Shown: positions 34,973-43,443 of the stretch, in pieces
Numbering within the stretch: the first letter of the stretch is position 1
Layout: each line of letters starts with the position of its first letter
Source: Candidatus Rokuibacteriota bacterium
GTDB lineage: Bacteria; Methylomirabilota; Methylomirabilia; Rokubacteriales; CSP1-6
Reading direction: 5' to 3'
Assembly (NCBI GenBank): GCA_016184125.1
Contig: JACPDG010000064.1
Location: 1-64,000, forward strand
DNA length: 64,000 nt
The notes under the pieces: generated by a model
What the model saw: only the letters and a program-made list of their open reading frames with translations
Database searches by the model: none
What the model was told of the DNA's origin: nothing
Program-made: the position numbers and the translations under genes

Positions 34973-35773
34973 ATGGGCCGCAAGGCCGGCTTGATGGGGC
35001 TGCCGCTCCACGCGGCGCTCGGAGGACAGATGCCGGTGCAGCGGACGGTGGAACGCCTCATCGCTCTCGGCTATGCGTTCTGCTACGACGCCGTGGTGCG
35101 CGGGTTCCGGCCCTACGAGGCGATGCTGGACGAGATCGTGCGGCTCATCGAGCGCTCGCGCGCCGCCGGGTCGACGGCGCCCGTGAGGGTCCTGGACGTC
35201 TCCTGCGGGGTCGGGACGGCGGCGGCGCGGCTCGCGCGCGCGGGCCACGCCGTGGTGGGGATCGACGCGGTCGAGCGCCTCGTCGCCGTGGCGCGTGCCA
35301 GCGGCCGGGCGGGCGGAGGGCGCGTGAGCTTCCACCACGTCGACGTCGCGGGCGACCCGATACCCGGTCGCGGCACGTACGACGTGGTCGTGAGCATGCA
35401 CACGCTCTACTGGCACCCGCAACCCGAGGCGGTGCTGCAGGCGTGCCGGCGGGCCCTGAAGCCGGGAGGGCACGGCGTCTTCCTCACGTACGCGCGGCCA
35501 GCGCACATCGTGCAGACATTCCGGGAGGTCCGGGCGGCCGAGGGCCTGGCGGCGGGCATCCGCGCCCTCCGCTGGCTCGTGCCGACTGCGATCTTCGAGG
35601 CGCTCCGCGCGTGCGAGCACCGCTACCTGAGCGAGGACGAGTTCCACGCCGCGCTGGCGCGCGCCGGGTTCGAGGTGCTCGAGTCGCGGCAGACGTTCCT
35701 GGCCGGGCTCTCCCGGCTCGCGTGGGCGCGCGCGCGCACGGATGCCGATCCAGGAGTCGCGTCGGATTCATGA
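34973..35773 (+). CDS. class I SAM-dependent methyltransferase, paralogue of previous
   Basis: 266 aa. Same plan as the preceding protein: cap with LIALGYAFCYDAVVRGFRPY, motif I VLDVSCGVGTAAA, GIDAVE, then YDVVVSMHTLYWHP and RALKPGG. The two differ in the substrate-side half but align throughout, so they arose by tandem duplication and may act as a heterodimer or on related substrates. Its ATG follows the previous stop directly. Last gene of the operon from 31044. Confidence 0.82.
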   Translation: MGRKAGLMGLPLHAALGGQMPVQRTVERLIALGYAFCYDAVVRGFRPYEAMLDEIVRLIERSRAAGSTAPVRVLDVSCGVGTAAARLARAGHAVVGIDAVERLVAVARASGRAGGGRVSFHHVDVAGDPIPGRGTYDVVVSMHTLYWHPQPEAVLQACRRALKPGGHGVFLTYARPAHIVQTFREVRAAEGLAAGIRALRWLVPTAIFEALRACEHRYLSEDEFHAALARAGFEVLESRQTFLAGLSRLAWARARTDADPGVASDS

Positions 35774-35856
35774 CCGCGCGGACGGAAGCGAGGTGAGACG
35801 AGAGGCGCGCGGTCGGCAGGAGGGCGGGCGGCCCGTCGCCCGGCGCAGTGCACGAA

Positions 35857-35872
35857 CCAAAGTCATCTTTGG
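35857..35872. promoter_or_regulatory. small AT-richer hairpin before the secreted protein gene
   Basis: CCAAAGTCATCTTTGG is a 6-bp perfect inverted repeat with loop TCAT, and TGACTTGG 10 bp further could extend it. It stands out in GC-rich surroundings, 45 bp before the ATG at 35918. Could be an operator or leader hairpin; nothing decides which. Confidence 0.35.
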
Positions 35873-35917
35873 GGACGTGACTTGGTGCTCTCCGGGAGAC
35901 CGGGGAGAGGTGAGGAG

Positions 35918-36652
35918 ATGACTGTGAGAACGAGCTTGAAAACCACATGGCTGGTAGCGCTGGCGATCCTCGCGGTGGCCGTGGCCGTCGCGCCGGCCAG
36001 CGCGGAGAAGAAGCCAACGCAGCAGACCGTGCTGTACGAGCTGACGGAGAATGCGGCGTACTTCGACATGGCCGGAAACCCCACCGGCGATCCAGCGAAG
36101 GTCGTCCGCCGGACGGCAACGGCGCAGCTCCAGGGGTACGCTGCGCTGGGGACCGTTTTGTGTCCGGCTGGGGTCCTGATCACCAACCCCAAGGCGCAGA
36201 CGTGCACCATCACGGCCACGGGCGAGGACGACGTCAACGTGTTGTTCAACGATGCCTGGGGCGTGATCGGGTTCGAGGGGACGGTAGGGGGGACGTACGC
36301 CGTGGTCATTGACGGCGACAACCCCGTCGACAGTCCCGAGGCAGTGGTCCAGGTCGGCAGGTTCTGGGGCAAGATCGATCTGTCGCCGACGCTGGTGGGG
36401 ATTCCGCTCGGGGTCATCACCGGCGGGACGGTGACCGTGGACTACTCGGTGGTGCCCGGCCTGGCTGGTGCGGAAGCTCCGTTCACCGGAACCTTCAGGA
36501 TGCCCTTCGGGAAGGACGCGTCGGGCGAGAAGATCAAGCCCCGTCGGGGGAAGGATGCGTTCTACCTCGACGACAACCATCAACCGTTTCCCGTCGGGAA
36601 GGACGAGCGAGCGCTCGGCTACCCGACCGTGCGTTTCGAGGTCAACTTCTAG
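35918..36652 (+). CDS. secreted protein of unknown function
   Basis: 244 aa. A clear signal peptide (basic TVRTSLKTT, hydrophobic WLVALAILAVAVAVAPA, cleavage after ASA near residue 29) precedes a body rich in beta-type sequence (TCTITATGEDDVNVLF, GTYAVVIDGDN, GTVTVDYSVV) with two cysteines that could form one disulphide. I do not recognise a family. The ATG at 35918 has GGTGAGGAG just upstream. It stands alone after the methyltransferase operon, with the hairpin at 35857 in front. Confidence 0.7.
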   Translation: MTVRTSLKTTWLVALAILAVAVAVAPASAEKKPTQQTVLYELTENAAYFDMAGNPTGDPAKVVRRTATAQLQGYAALGTVLCPAGVLITNPKAQTCTITATGEDDVNVLFNDAWGVIGFEGTVGGTYAVVIDGDNPVDSPEAVVQVGRFWGKIDLSPTLVGIPLGVITGGTVTVDYSVVPGLAGAEAPFTGTFRMPFGKDASGEKIKPRRGKDAFYLDDNHQPFPVGKDERALGYPTVRFEVNF

Positions 36653-36790
36653 TAGTCGACCGGCTCTGAACCGGTCGTGCGTCGGGCATCCCGGCCGGGG
36701 GCCCGGCCACGGCCGTCGCGGGCGCCGGGCGTCCCTGCGGGACGCCCGGCGCAGGTGGCGCAAGCGAGCAGCAGTGGGGGGAGCGGCACG

Positions 36791-37037
36791 ATGGACGCGC
36801 TGCGCGTCTCGGACGGTATCGAGCAGCACCAGGGCGGGTATGCAGAACGACGGCTCGAGCTGCGGCTCGCGGGGCCGATCACCGCGGCGACGACGCCGCG
36901 CTTGAGGCACGCGATCCACGAATGCGCGGACTGGGACAGGCCGGCGCACGATGACGCTCCGCGTGAACCCGGTGGTCCGCCGGGCGCTCAAGGAGTCCGG
37001 CACGATCGGCGTCTTCCGCATCCGGGACGAGACGTGA
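36791..37037 (+). pseudogene. probable remnant of a STAS-domain gene
   Basis: An ATG at 36791 with GGGGGGAG upstream opens a frame reading LELRLAGPITAATTPRLRHAI, like the start of an anti-anti-sigma STAS domain (a Gly-x-Ile/Leu-x-Ala-Ala-Thr pattern). About 40 residues later, in another frame (ATG 36951), the sequence VVRRALKESGTIGVFRIRD looks like the STAS C-terminal helix and strand. The middle with the phospho-Ser is missing. I read this as an internal deletion plus frameshift. The rest of the gap 36653-36790 shows no gene. Confidence 0.35.
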
Positions 37038-37038
37038 C

Positions 37039-37692
37039 GTGATCGACGTCGGCCTCGCGGCCTCCGAAGCCGCGACGGCCCCGGACGGCGGCGCGGCGGA
37101 GCACGGCGTGGTCGTCGCCCGGGGCAAGCGCGTCGCGCTCCGGACGATCGTCCCGAGCGACCTCGGGCACTTCGCCGAGTGGGTGGAGGATCCCTTCATC
37201 GAGAAGATGGTGGGGAGCGACTTCCTCCACACGTTCAAGCACGTCTACGACAAGGGCGCGGCGTTCTACGAGGCCTCGCTCACGGATCCCACCCACGTGG
37301 CGTTCATGGTGGAGGCCCACCGGGGATGGGACCATCCGCTCGGGGTCGCCCGCCTCTTCAACATCCACCTGCTCGAGGGCTACGCCTTCCTCGAGACGAT
37401 CATCACCGACCAGCGGGCGCTCAGGCGCGCGTTTGGCATTGAGGCTGGCCGGCTGATCTCCTATTATGGCGTGGACGTGCTTGGGCTCCGGAGGATCGAG
37501 GCCAAGGCGTACGAGTACAACCTCCTGAGCATCAACGCGCTGCGGCGGAACGGCTTCACCCAGGAGGGGGTCCTCCGGAAGGCGGGGTTCCAGGAGGGGC
37601 AGTACTGGGACGTGCTGATCTTCGGCATCCTGCGGGACGAGATCGAGGCGCAGCGGAGGAAGGACCGGGTCTGCTACCCGCTCGAGGGCTGA
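37039..37692 (+). CDS. GNAT-family N-acetyltransferase, RimJ/RimL-like
   Basis: 217 aa acetyltransferase. GRKRVALRTIVPSDL-type start of a RimJ/RimL-class GNAT (here GKRVALRTIVPSDL, near residue 30), central strands around PLGVARLFNIHLLEG, the acetyl-CoA loop near AFGIEAGRLISYY, and the typical end NLLSINALRRNGFTQEGVLR. The ~25-residue N-terminal extension is unusual. GTG start at 37039, 1 bp after the STAS-like remnant. Substrate unknown: small molecule or protein N-terminus. Confidence 0.8.
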   Translation: MIDVGLAASEAATAPDGGAAEHGVVVARGKRVALRTIVPSDLGHFAEWVEDPFIEKMVGSDFLHTFKHVYDKGAAFYEASLTDPTHVAFMVEAHRGWDHPLGVARLFNIHLLEGYAFLETIITDQRALRRAFGIEAGRLISYYGVDVLGLRRIEAKAYEYNLLSINALRRNGFTQEGVLRKAGFQEGQYWDVLIFGILRDEIEAQRRKDRVCYPLEG

Positions 37693-37706
37693 GCGCGGAG
37701 CGCTGA

Positions 37707-39866
37707 GTGACGCCGCATCAGCTCGTCCCGCTGGTCGCGTTCGCGCTGAACGTCTCGCTCGCCCTCGCCTCGCTGCTCCGCAACCCGAACAGCCGGCTGA
37801 ACCGCGTCTTCGCGTACTTCGCGGCCGGCATGGCGGTCTGGAACCTCGGCAGCTGGGGGCTCCGCCGGTCGTTCGACGAGCCCGGGGCGATGTTCTGGGA
37901 GGTCGTGATCCACGCCGGCGTCATCATGCTGCCGGCGTTCTACTACCACTTCGTCCTGATCTTCCTCGACAGCACCACCCGGCACCGGCCGTCGCTGGTG
38001 CTCGCGTACGCCTGCGCCGCGGTCCTCGGGTTCCTCAATCTCGTCGGCTCGCCGCTCTTCATCCGCGGCGTGAAGGACACGTACTGGGGGTGGGCCCCCG
38101 ACCAGGGCCCGGCCTACACCGGGTTCCTGCTGTACCTGAACACGTTCCTCGTCTGGGGGCTCGTGCACCTGGCGCGGAGCTACCGGGCGGAGGCGTCGAG
38201 CTTCCGCCGCAACCGCGCCCTGCTCATCCTGCTCGGCACGTCGGTCAGCCTGGCCGGCGGCCTGATCGACTTCTCGCGGTTCATGCTGGCCCGCGTGTGG
38301 CCCGAGGCCGAGCATCTCTACCCGGTCGGCATCCCGGCGAACGCGGCCTTCGCCCTGCTGCTCGGGACATCGATCGTCCGCTACCGGCTGTTCGACGTCA
38401 GCGTCTTCGTCAAGAAGGGCGCCGTGTACGTGGCCCTGGCGGCCGGCGTGACCGCGGTCATCGGCGGCCTCACCTGGTCGATCGAGTCCTACTACCGCCT
38501 GCGGGACGTGAGCGCGGTGTGGGCCCTGGTGCCGGTGACGTTCGTCATGACGCTCCTGCTCTCGCCGTTCGGCTCGATGCTGGAGGACGTCATCCAGCGC
38601 GTCATGTTCGCGAAGCGCCGCGGCTGTTACCACACGCTGCTCGACCTGTCGAAGCGCATGATCACGATCCTCGACTTCGGCAAGCTCGTCGACGAGCTCG
38701 TCCGGGGCCTCGTCCGCGGCGTGCCGCTCACGCACGCCACGCTGCTCATCTGGGACGCGACCGCGAGCGCGTACGTGCCGTACCGCCAGGAGAAGTCGCT
38801 CGACGAGGACCCGATGGTCCCGCCGATCCGCTCCGACGGCCCGGTCGTCGGGTGGCTCCAGCGGACGAGCGGGATCCTCGTCAAGGAGGAGGTCAAGCTC
38901 GACCCGAAGATCGCGACCTTCTTCGAGGGGGCCGAGGGCGACGTCGAGGAGCTGCCGGCGGCGGTCATCGTGCCGCTGAAGGTCGAGGCGAAGCTGATCG
39001 GCATCCTGCTGCTCGGCGACAAGCTCTCGGGCGACATCTTCGACGCCCAGGAGCTCGAGGTGCTCAGCGTGCTGGCGAACCAGGCGGCCATCTCCCTCGA
39101 GAACGCGCGGCTCTACGAGGGGCTGTCCCAGTCGAACGCGCGCCTCATGGAAGCGAGCCGCCTCAAGTCGCAGTTCCTCGCGTCGATGTCGCACGAGCTG
39201 CGGACGCCGCTCAACTCGGTGATCGGCTTCTCGAAGGTGCTGCTGAACCGGCTCGACGGCGACCTCAACGAGCGCCAGGACGCGTACATCCGCTCGGTCT
39301 ACAACTCGTCGACGCACCTGCTCGGGCTGATCAACACGATCCTCGACTTCTCGCGCGTGGAGGCGGGGAAGATCGAGATGCACCCGGAGGACGTCGACCT
39401 CCCCGAGCTGGTCGAGGAGTGCGTGGCGTCGTCGCTCCCGCTCGTCCGCGACAGGCGGATCAAGCTCGAGACGGACGTGCCGGTCGACGTGCCGCCGATC
39501 CGCGCGGACCGGACGAAGGTGCGCCAGATCCTGCTGAACTTCCTCTCGAACGCCGTCAAGTTCACCACCGAGGGGCGGATCGTGGTGAAGGCGCGGCCCG
39601 AGGGCGCTGCGATGCACGTGAGCGTCGCCGACACCGGCATCGGCATCCGCGCCTCGGACCTCGAGCGGCTCTTCGAGCCGTTCCACCGGCTCGACAGCCG
39701 GCTGGCCCGCGAAGCGGGCGGCACCGGCCTCGGCCTCGCGATCTCCAAGCGCTTCGTCGAGCTGCACGGCGGGCGCGTCTGGGCCGAGAGCCGAGAGAAC
39801 CAGGGATCCACGTTCCATTTCACGCTGCCGCTCGCCGCGGGCGCGGCCACCACCCGGAGTCACTGA
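37707..39866 (+). CDS. membrane sensor histidine kinase with 7TM-like input and GAF
   Basis: 719 aa. About seven hydrophobic helices (residues 5-300) form the input, ending YRLFDVSVFVKKGAVYVAL, then a GAF domain (about 315-465), HisKA with MSHELRTPLNS (His near 494) and HATPase (about 600-712; LLNFLSNAVKF, VADTGIGI, GGTGLGLA). The input block resembles that of the cyclase at 11853. GTG start with GGAG 6 nt upstream. It is followed after 5 bp by the receiver-kinase at 39872, which probably receives its phosphate. Confidence 0.9.
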   Translation: MTPHQLVPLVAFALNVSLALASLLRNPNSRLNRVFAYFAAGMAVWNLGSWGLRRSFDEPGAMFWEVVIHAGVIMLPAFYYHFVLIFLDSTTRHRPSLVLAYACAAVLGFLNLVGSPLFIRGVKDTYWGWAPDQGPAYTGFLLYLNTFLVWGLVHLARSYRAEASSFRRNRALLILLGTSVSLAGGLIDFSRFMLARVWPEAEHLYPVGIPANAAFALLLGTSIVRYRLFDVSVFVKKGAVYVALAAGVTAVIGGLTWSIESYYRLRDVSAVWALVPVTFVMTLLLSPFGSMLEDVIQRVMFAKRRGCYHTLLDLSKRMITILDFGKLVDELVRGLVRGVPLTHATLLIWDATASAYVPYRQEKSLDEDPMVPPIRSDGPVVGWLQRTSGILVKEEVKLDPKIATFFEGAEGDVEELPAAVIVPLKVEAKLIGILLLGDKLSGDIFDAQELEVLSVLANQAAISLENARLYEGLSQSNARLMEASRLKSQFLASMSHELRTPLNSVIGFSKVLLNRLDGDLNERQDAYIRSVYNSSTHLLGLINTILDFSRVEAGKIEMHPEDVDLPELVEECVASSLPLVRDRRIKLETDVPVDVPPIRADRTKVRQILLNFLSNAVKFTTEGRIVVKARPEGAAMHVSVADTGIGIRASDLERLFEPFHRLDSRLAREAGGTGLGLAISKRFVELHGGRVWAESRENQGSTFHFTLPLAAGAATTRSH

Positions 39867-39871
39867 GACCG

Positions 39872-42800
39872 ATGGCAGGACGAGGGCTTCGCGACCCGAA
39901 GAACCAGCGCATCCTCCACATCGAGGACAACCGCGAGAACCGCATGCTCGTGCGCGCGATCCTCGAGGCGGAGGGCTACACGATCATCGATGCCGAGGAC
40001 GGGCTCTCCGGCATCGAGGGCGCGATCCGGGAGCAGCCGGACCTCATCCTGCTCGACGTCAACCTGCCCGGCGTGGACGGCTACGAGGTCGTCGCGGTCA
40101 TCAAGTCGTTCCCGAACTTCGCGACGACGCCGGTGATCGCCGTGACCGCGTACGCCATGGAAGGCGACCGCCAGCGGACGCTCGTGGCCGGCTGCGACGG
40201 GTACATCCAGAAGCCGATCGACGTCGACGCCTTCCCGCGGCAGGTGGCCGAGTTCCTCCGCGGCAAGCGGGAGCACGTCGAGGAGCGCGAGGAAGGCATC
40301 TACCTCCGCGAGCTGAACCAGCGCCTGGTCTACCGCCTCGTGAACCAGGTCGAGGAGCTCAAGCGCCTGAACCAGCACTTCGTGCGGCGTGCGAGCCAGC
40401 TCGCCGAGCTGCACCGGGCCGTGCAGGACATCACGTCCGAGCTGGCCATCACCGGGCTGCTGGAGCGGTTGCTGCCCCAGCTCGCCCGGGCGCTCGGCAC
40501 ACTGGCGCTCACGGTCGAGCTGACCGATCCGGCGGGCGTCCGCGTCAGCGTCGAGAGCGACGGCAAGGAGCGGCCGCGGTCGGTGCTCGGCGGCGCCGTG
40601 GAGCCGGCGGACGAGTGGGTCGAGGTGGAGTGGACGCTCCCGCTCGCGGTCCATGGCCGGCAGCTCGGCACGATCACGGCGCGGCACTTCCTGCCGCCGG
40701 GCGCCAAGGCCGACGAGGAGCAGCTGCTCAACATCGTGGCGAACCAGATCGCGATCGCCGTCGAGAACTCGCGGCTGTACGAGCGCGTGACGCAGTCGTA
40801 CGAGGCGACCCAGCAGCAGCTGCGCGTCACCGAGACGCTGCTCACCGTCAGCCAGGCGGTCGGCTCCACGCTCGAGCTCCCGGAGGTCCTGCGGCGCACC
40901 GCACGCGCCATGACGCTGGCCCTCGGCGCGGACACCGGCGGCGCCTGGCTCCGGACCCGCGACGGCCGCAGCTACCTCCCGCTCGTCGGGTACCGGGTCC
41001 CGAAGGACCTCGTCCCGGCCCTGCTGAGCATGCCGATCGAGGTCGATCATCCGCTCGTCCGCCTCGTGGCGGGCGAGGACGGCCCCGTCTACGCGAGCGA
41101 CAGTCAGACGGACCCGCGGTTCGACCTCCCGCTGACGCGCTTGCTGCCGCACCGGTCGATGCTGATCCAGCCGATGCGCGTCAAGGGCGAGGTCATCGGC
41201 GGCTTCGTGGTCGTGTGGACGCGCGAGCGGCACGCGTTCGTCCCGGACGAGCTGAGGCTCGTGGAAGCCATCACGCGACAGGCGGTCGTCGCGATCGAGA
41301 ACGCCCGCCTGCTCGAGGCCGAGCGTCAGGCGCGCGAGAGGCAGCGCGCCTACGTCGAGATCGTCAAGGAGGTGGCCGCCGAGGACGACTTCGAGCGGCT
41401 CTTCGGGATCATCGGCCGCCGCGTGTGCGAGCTGTCGGGCGCGGACAGTGCCATGATCTCGCTCGTCGAAGGCTCCGACGTGGTCATCCGGGGCGCGTAC
41501 CGGTTCGAGCCGGTCGCCGACGCGCTGATGCGGCAGCCGATCGCGGAGAGCCGCGCCGGACGCGTGGTGAGGACTCGCACAGCGTACGCGGCCTCCGACA
41601 TGCGCGAGGATCCCCACTGGCGCGACTCGGTGCGCGCCCGCATGGGGTACCGCGCCATCCTCGACGTGCCGATCGTGCTGCGGGACGAGGTGATCGGCGT
41701 GCTCAGCGTGCTGTCCCGGGCCCCCCGGCCGTTCTCCGACGAGGACGTGTCGCTCCTGGTCGAGCTCGCCGGGCACGTCGCGGCGGCCATCGACCGGACC
41801 AACCTCGTGGGCGAGCTCAAGGGGCGGCTCGCCGAGAGCCAGACGCTGCTGAGCGTGAGCCAGGCGGTGAGCTCGACGCTCGACCTGGCCGAGATGATGC
41901 GTCGCGTGGCGAAGGCGACCGCGGCCGCGCTCGGCGCCGACATGGTCGGCGCGTACCTCGCGGACGCGGACCAGCGGTTCCTGCGCCCGATCGCGGGCTA
42001 CCACGTGCCGCCGTCGCTGCGTGACGTCGAACCCATTCCACTCGAGGGGCACGCGCTCATCGAGGCGGCGTGGGCGCGCCACCAGCCCGTCGCGTCGAGC
42101 GACGCCGCCGACGATGCGCGGATCGATCCGACCGCGTTCTCGCGCTTCCCGCACCGCTCGCTCGTCTTCATCCCGATGATCGTGAAGGGTGAGCCGATCG
42201 GCGGGCTCTTCGCGACCTGGTTCGAGCAGCGGCGCGTGGTCGGCGACGACGAGCTGCGGCTCGTCGAGGGCATCGCCCGCCAGGCGGCGGTCGCCATCGA
42301 GAACTCGCGCCTGTACGAGGGTGTGAAGCGCCAGATGGCGGAGCTCAAGCAGGCGCAGGCGCAGCTCATCCAGTCGACCAAGCTCGCGGCCATCGGCGAG
42401 CTCGTGGCGAACATCGCGCACGAGATCAACAACCCCCTGACGACCGTGCTCGGCTTCGCCTCGTTCCTCCGGGAGCGGCTTGCGCCCGGGGCCCCCGGAG
42501 GGGACGAGCTCACGCTCATCGAGGATGAGGCGGCCCGCGCGCGCGACATCGTCCGCGATCTGCTCCAGTTCAGCCGGCAGACCGACTACCAGCCGGCGAT
42601 GACGGACCTCAACGTCATCCTCGAGCAGGTCGTCGGCATGCTGCGCCGCCAGGGCGCGACGGACGCGATCACGGTGAACGAGCACTACGCGAGCGACCTG
42701 CCGCCGATCGAGGTGGACGTCGGTCGCATCAAGCAGGTGTTCCTGAACATCGTCAACAACGCGATCTACGCGATGCCCGATGGCGGGACGCTCACCATCC

Positions 42801-43057
42801 GGACCGCCGCCGCCGGCGACGAGCTCCACCTCGCCTTCCAGGACAGTGGGAGCGGCATCGCGCCGGAGAACCTCGCGCGGGTCTTCGATCCGTTCTTCAC
42901 CACCAAGCCGGACGTGAGCGGCACGGGACTCGGCCTCTCGGTGAGCCTCGGCATCATCGAGAGCCACGGGGGAACGATCGCGGTGGCGAGCGAGCTCGGC
43001 AGCGGCTCGACGTTCACGATCAAGCTGCCGCTGGGCCATCGAGCGCCGACAGACTGA
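39872..43057 (+). CDS. REC-GAFx4-HisKA-HATPase hybrid kinase
   Basis: 1061 aa soluble sensor. Receiver (about 10-130; Asp in LILLDVNLPG), coiled stalk, four GAF domains (about 190-300, 316-480, 493-643, 656-813), HisKA with IAHEINNPLTTVLG (His near 849; the HEINNP type) and HATPase (about 923-1055; FLNIVNNAIYA, DSGSGI, GTGLGLS). GAF 2 and GAF 4 share the entry VSQAV-STL-L and the segment FPHRS(L/M), so one is a duplicate. The N-terminal receiver lets the upstream kinase control it directly. ATG at 39872, 5 bp after that gene. Confidence 0.9.
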   Translation: MAGRGLRDPKNQRILHIEDNRENRMLVRAILEAEGYTIIDAEDGLSGIEGAIREQPDLILLDVNLPGVDGYEVVAVIKSFPNFATTPVIAVTAYAMEGDRQRTLVAGCDGYIQKPIDVDAFPRQVAEFLRGKREHVEEREEGIYLRELNQRLVYRLVNQVEELKRLNQHFVRRASQLAELHRAVQDITSELAITGLLERLLPQLARALGTLALTVELTDPAGVRVSVESDGKERPRSVLGGAVEPADEWVEVEWTLPLAVHGRQLGTITARHFLPPGAKADEEQLLNIVANQIAIAVENSRLYERVTQSYEATQQQLRVTETLLTVSQAVGSTLELPEVLRRTARAMTLALGADTGGAWLRTRDGRSYLPLVGYRVPKDLVPALLSMPIEVDHPLVRLVAGEDGPVYASDSQTDPRFDLPLTRLLPHRSMLIQPMRVKGEVIGGFVVVWTRERHAFVPDELRLVEAITRQAVVAIENARLLEAERQARERQRAYVEIVKEVAAEDDFERLFGIIGRRVCELSGADSAMISLVEGSDVVIRGAYRFEPVADALMRQPIAESRAGRVVRTRTAYAASDMREDPHWRDSVRARMGYRAILDVPIVLRDEVIGVLSVLSRAPRPFSDEDVSLLVELAGHVAAAIDRTNLVGELKGRLAESQTLLSVSQAVSSTLDLAEMMRRVAKATAAALGADMVGAYLADADQRFLRPIAGYHVPPSLRDVEPIPLEGHALIEAAWARHQPVASSDAADDARIDPTAFSRFPHRSLVFIPMIVKGEPIGGLFATWFEQRRVVGDDELRLVEGIARQAAVAIENSRLYEGVKRQMAELKQAQAQLIQSTKLAAIGELVANIAHEINNPLTTVLGFASFLRERLAPGAPGGDELTLIEDEAARARDIVRDLLQFSRQTDYQPAMTDLNVILEQVVGMLRRQGATDAITVNEHYASDLPPIEVDVGRIKQVFLNIVNNAIYAMPDGGTLTIRTAAAGDELHLAFQDSGSGIAPENLARVFDPFFTTKPDVSGTGLGLSVSLGIIESHGGTIAVASELGSGSTFTIKLPLGHRAPTD

Positions 43058-43060
43058 TTT

Positions 43061-43154
43061 CATGGGGGGACTACCGAAGCCCCCCAAGCCCCCCACGCTC
43101 GGAGCGCCCCGGGGGGTGCGCGGACGCACCCGACAAAGCCGTGGCGCTCCTCGA
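43061..43154. repeat. G/C-run double-hairpin repeat with enlarged loop
   Basis: Copy right after the large kinase, in the opposite orientation to that at 44644. The terminal loop of the GGAGCGCC hairpin is enlarged by a nested GGGTGCGCGGACGCACCC hairpin, as if another short palindrome had entered it. Confidence 0.8.
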
Positions 43155-43321
43155 TCATCCAATGCGGTTCGGGGCTCGTCTTCACACGGGCGGCTCTGCC
43201 CTCGCGCGACTACACCGCACCCCGGTCACGAACTGATCGGGGTGCCGTGTTTATGGCCGGTCACGGCCTCACGGGTCTCGCGTAACACGCTGATTCAGCA
43301 AGAGATATCGGCCCCCTTGGC

Positions 43322-43339
43322 TTGGCCCCCGCATTGCTT
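43322..43339 (+). promoter_or_regulatory. sigma-54-type promoter
   Basis: TTGGCCCCCGCATTGCTT has GG (43324-43325) and GC (43336-43337) exactly 10 bp apart, with full TTGGC and TTGCT matches. It lies 107 nt before the ATG at 43444, the same distance as in the promoter at 7148. The rest of the gap 43155-43440 holds no gene. Confidence 0.7.
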
Positions 43340-43443
43340 CCGTCAGTCCGTGCGGTCGCTCCTCGACCGAGGGGCACCGACGGAGAGCTCGAGCAACCAT
43401 CGCCCGCACCGCGGTCGATGGTCAGTCGAACTGAGGGAGCGTG

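Noticed and set aside
39860-43162. 1100-codon minus-strand open frame opposite the GAF kinase
   Set aside because: Shadow of the strongly biased third positions of the real kinase gene; no domain visible.
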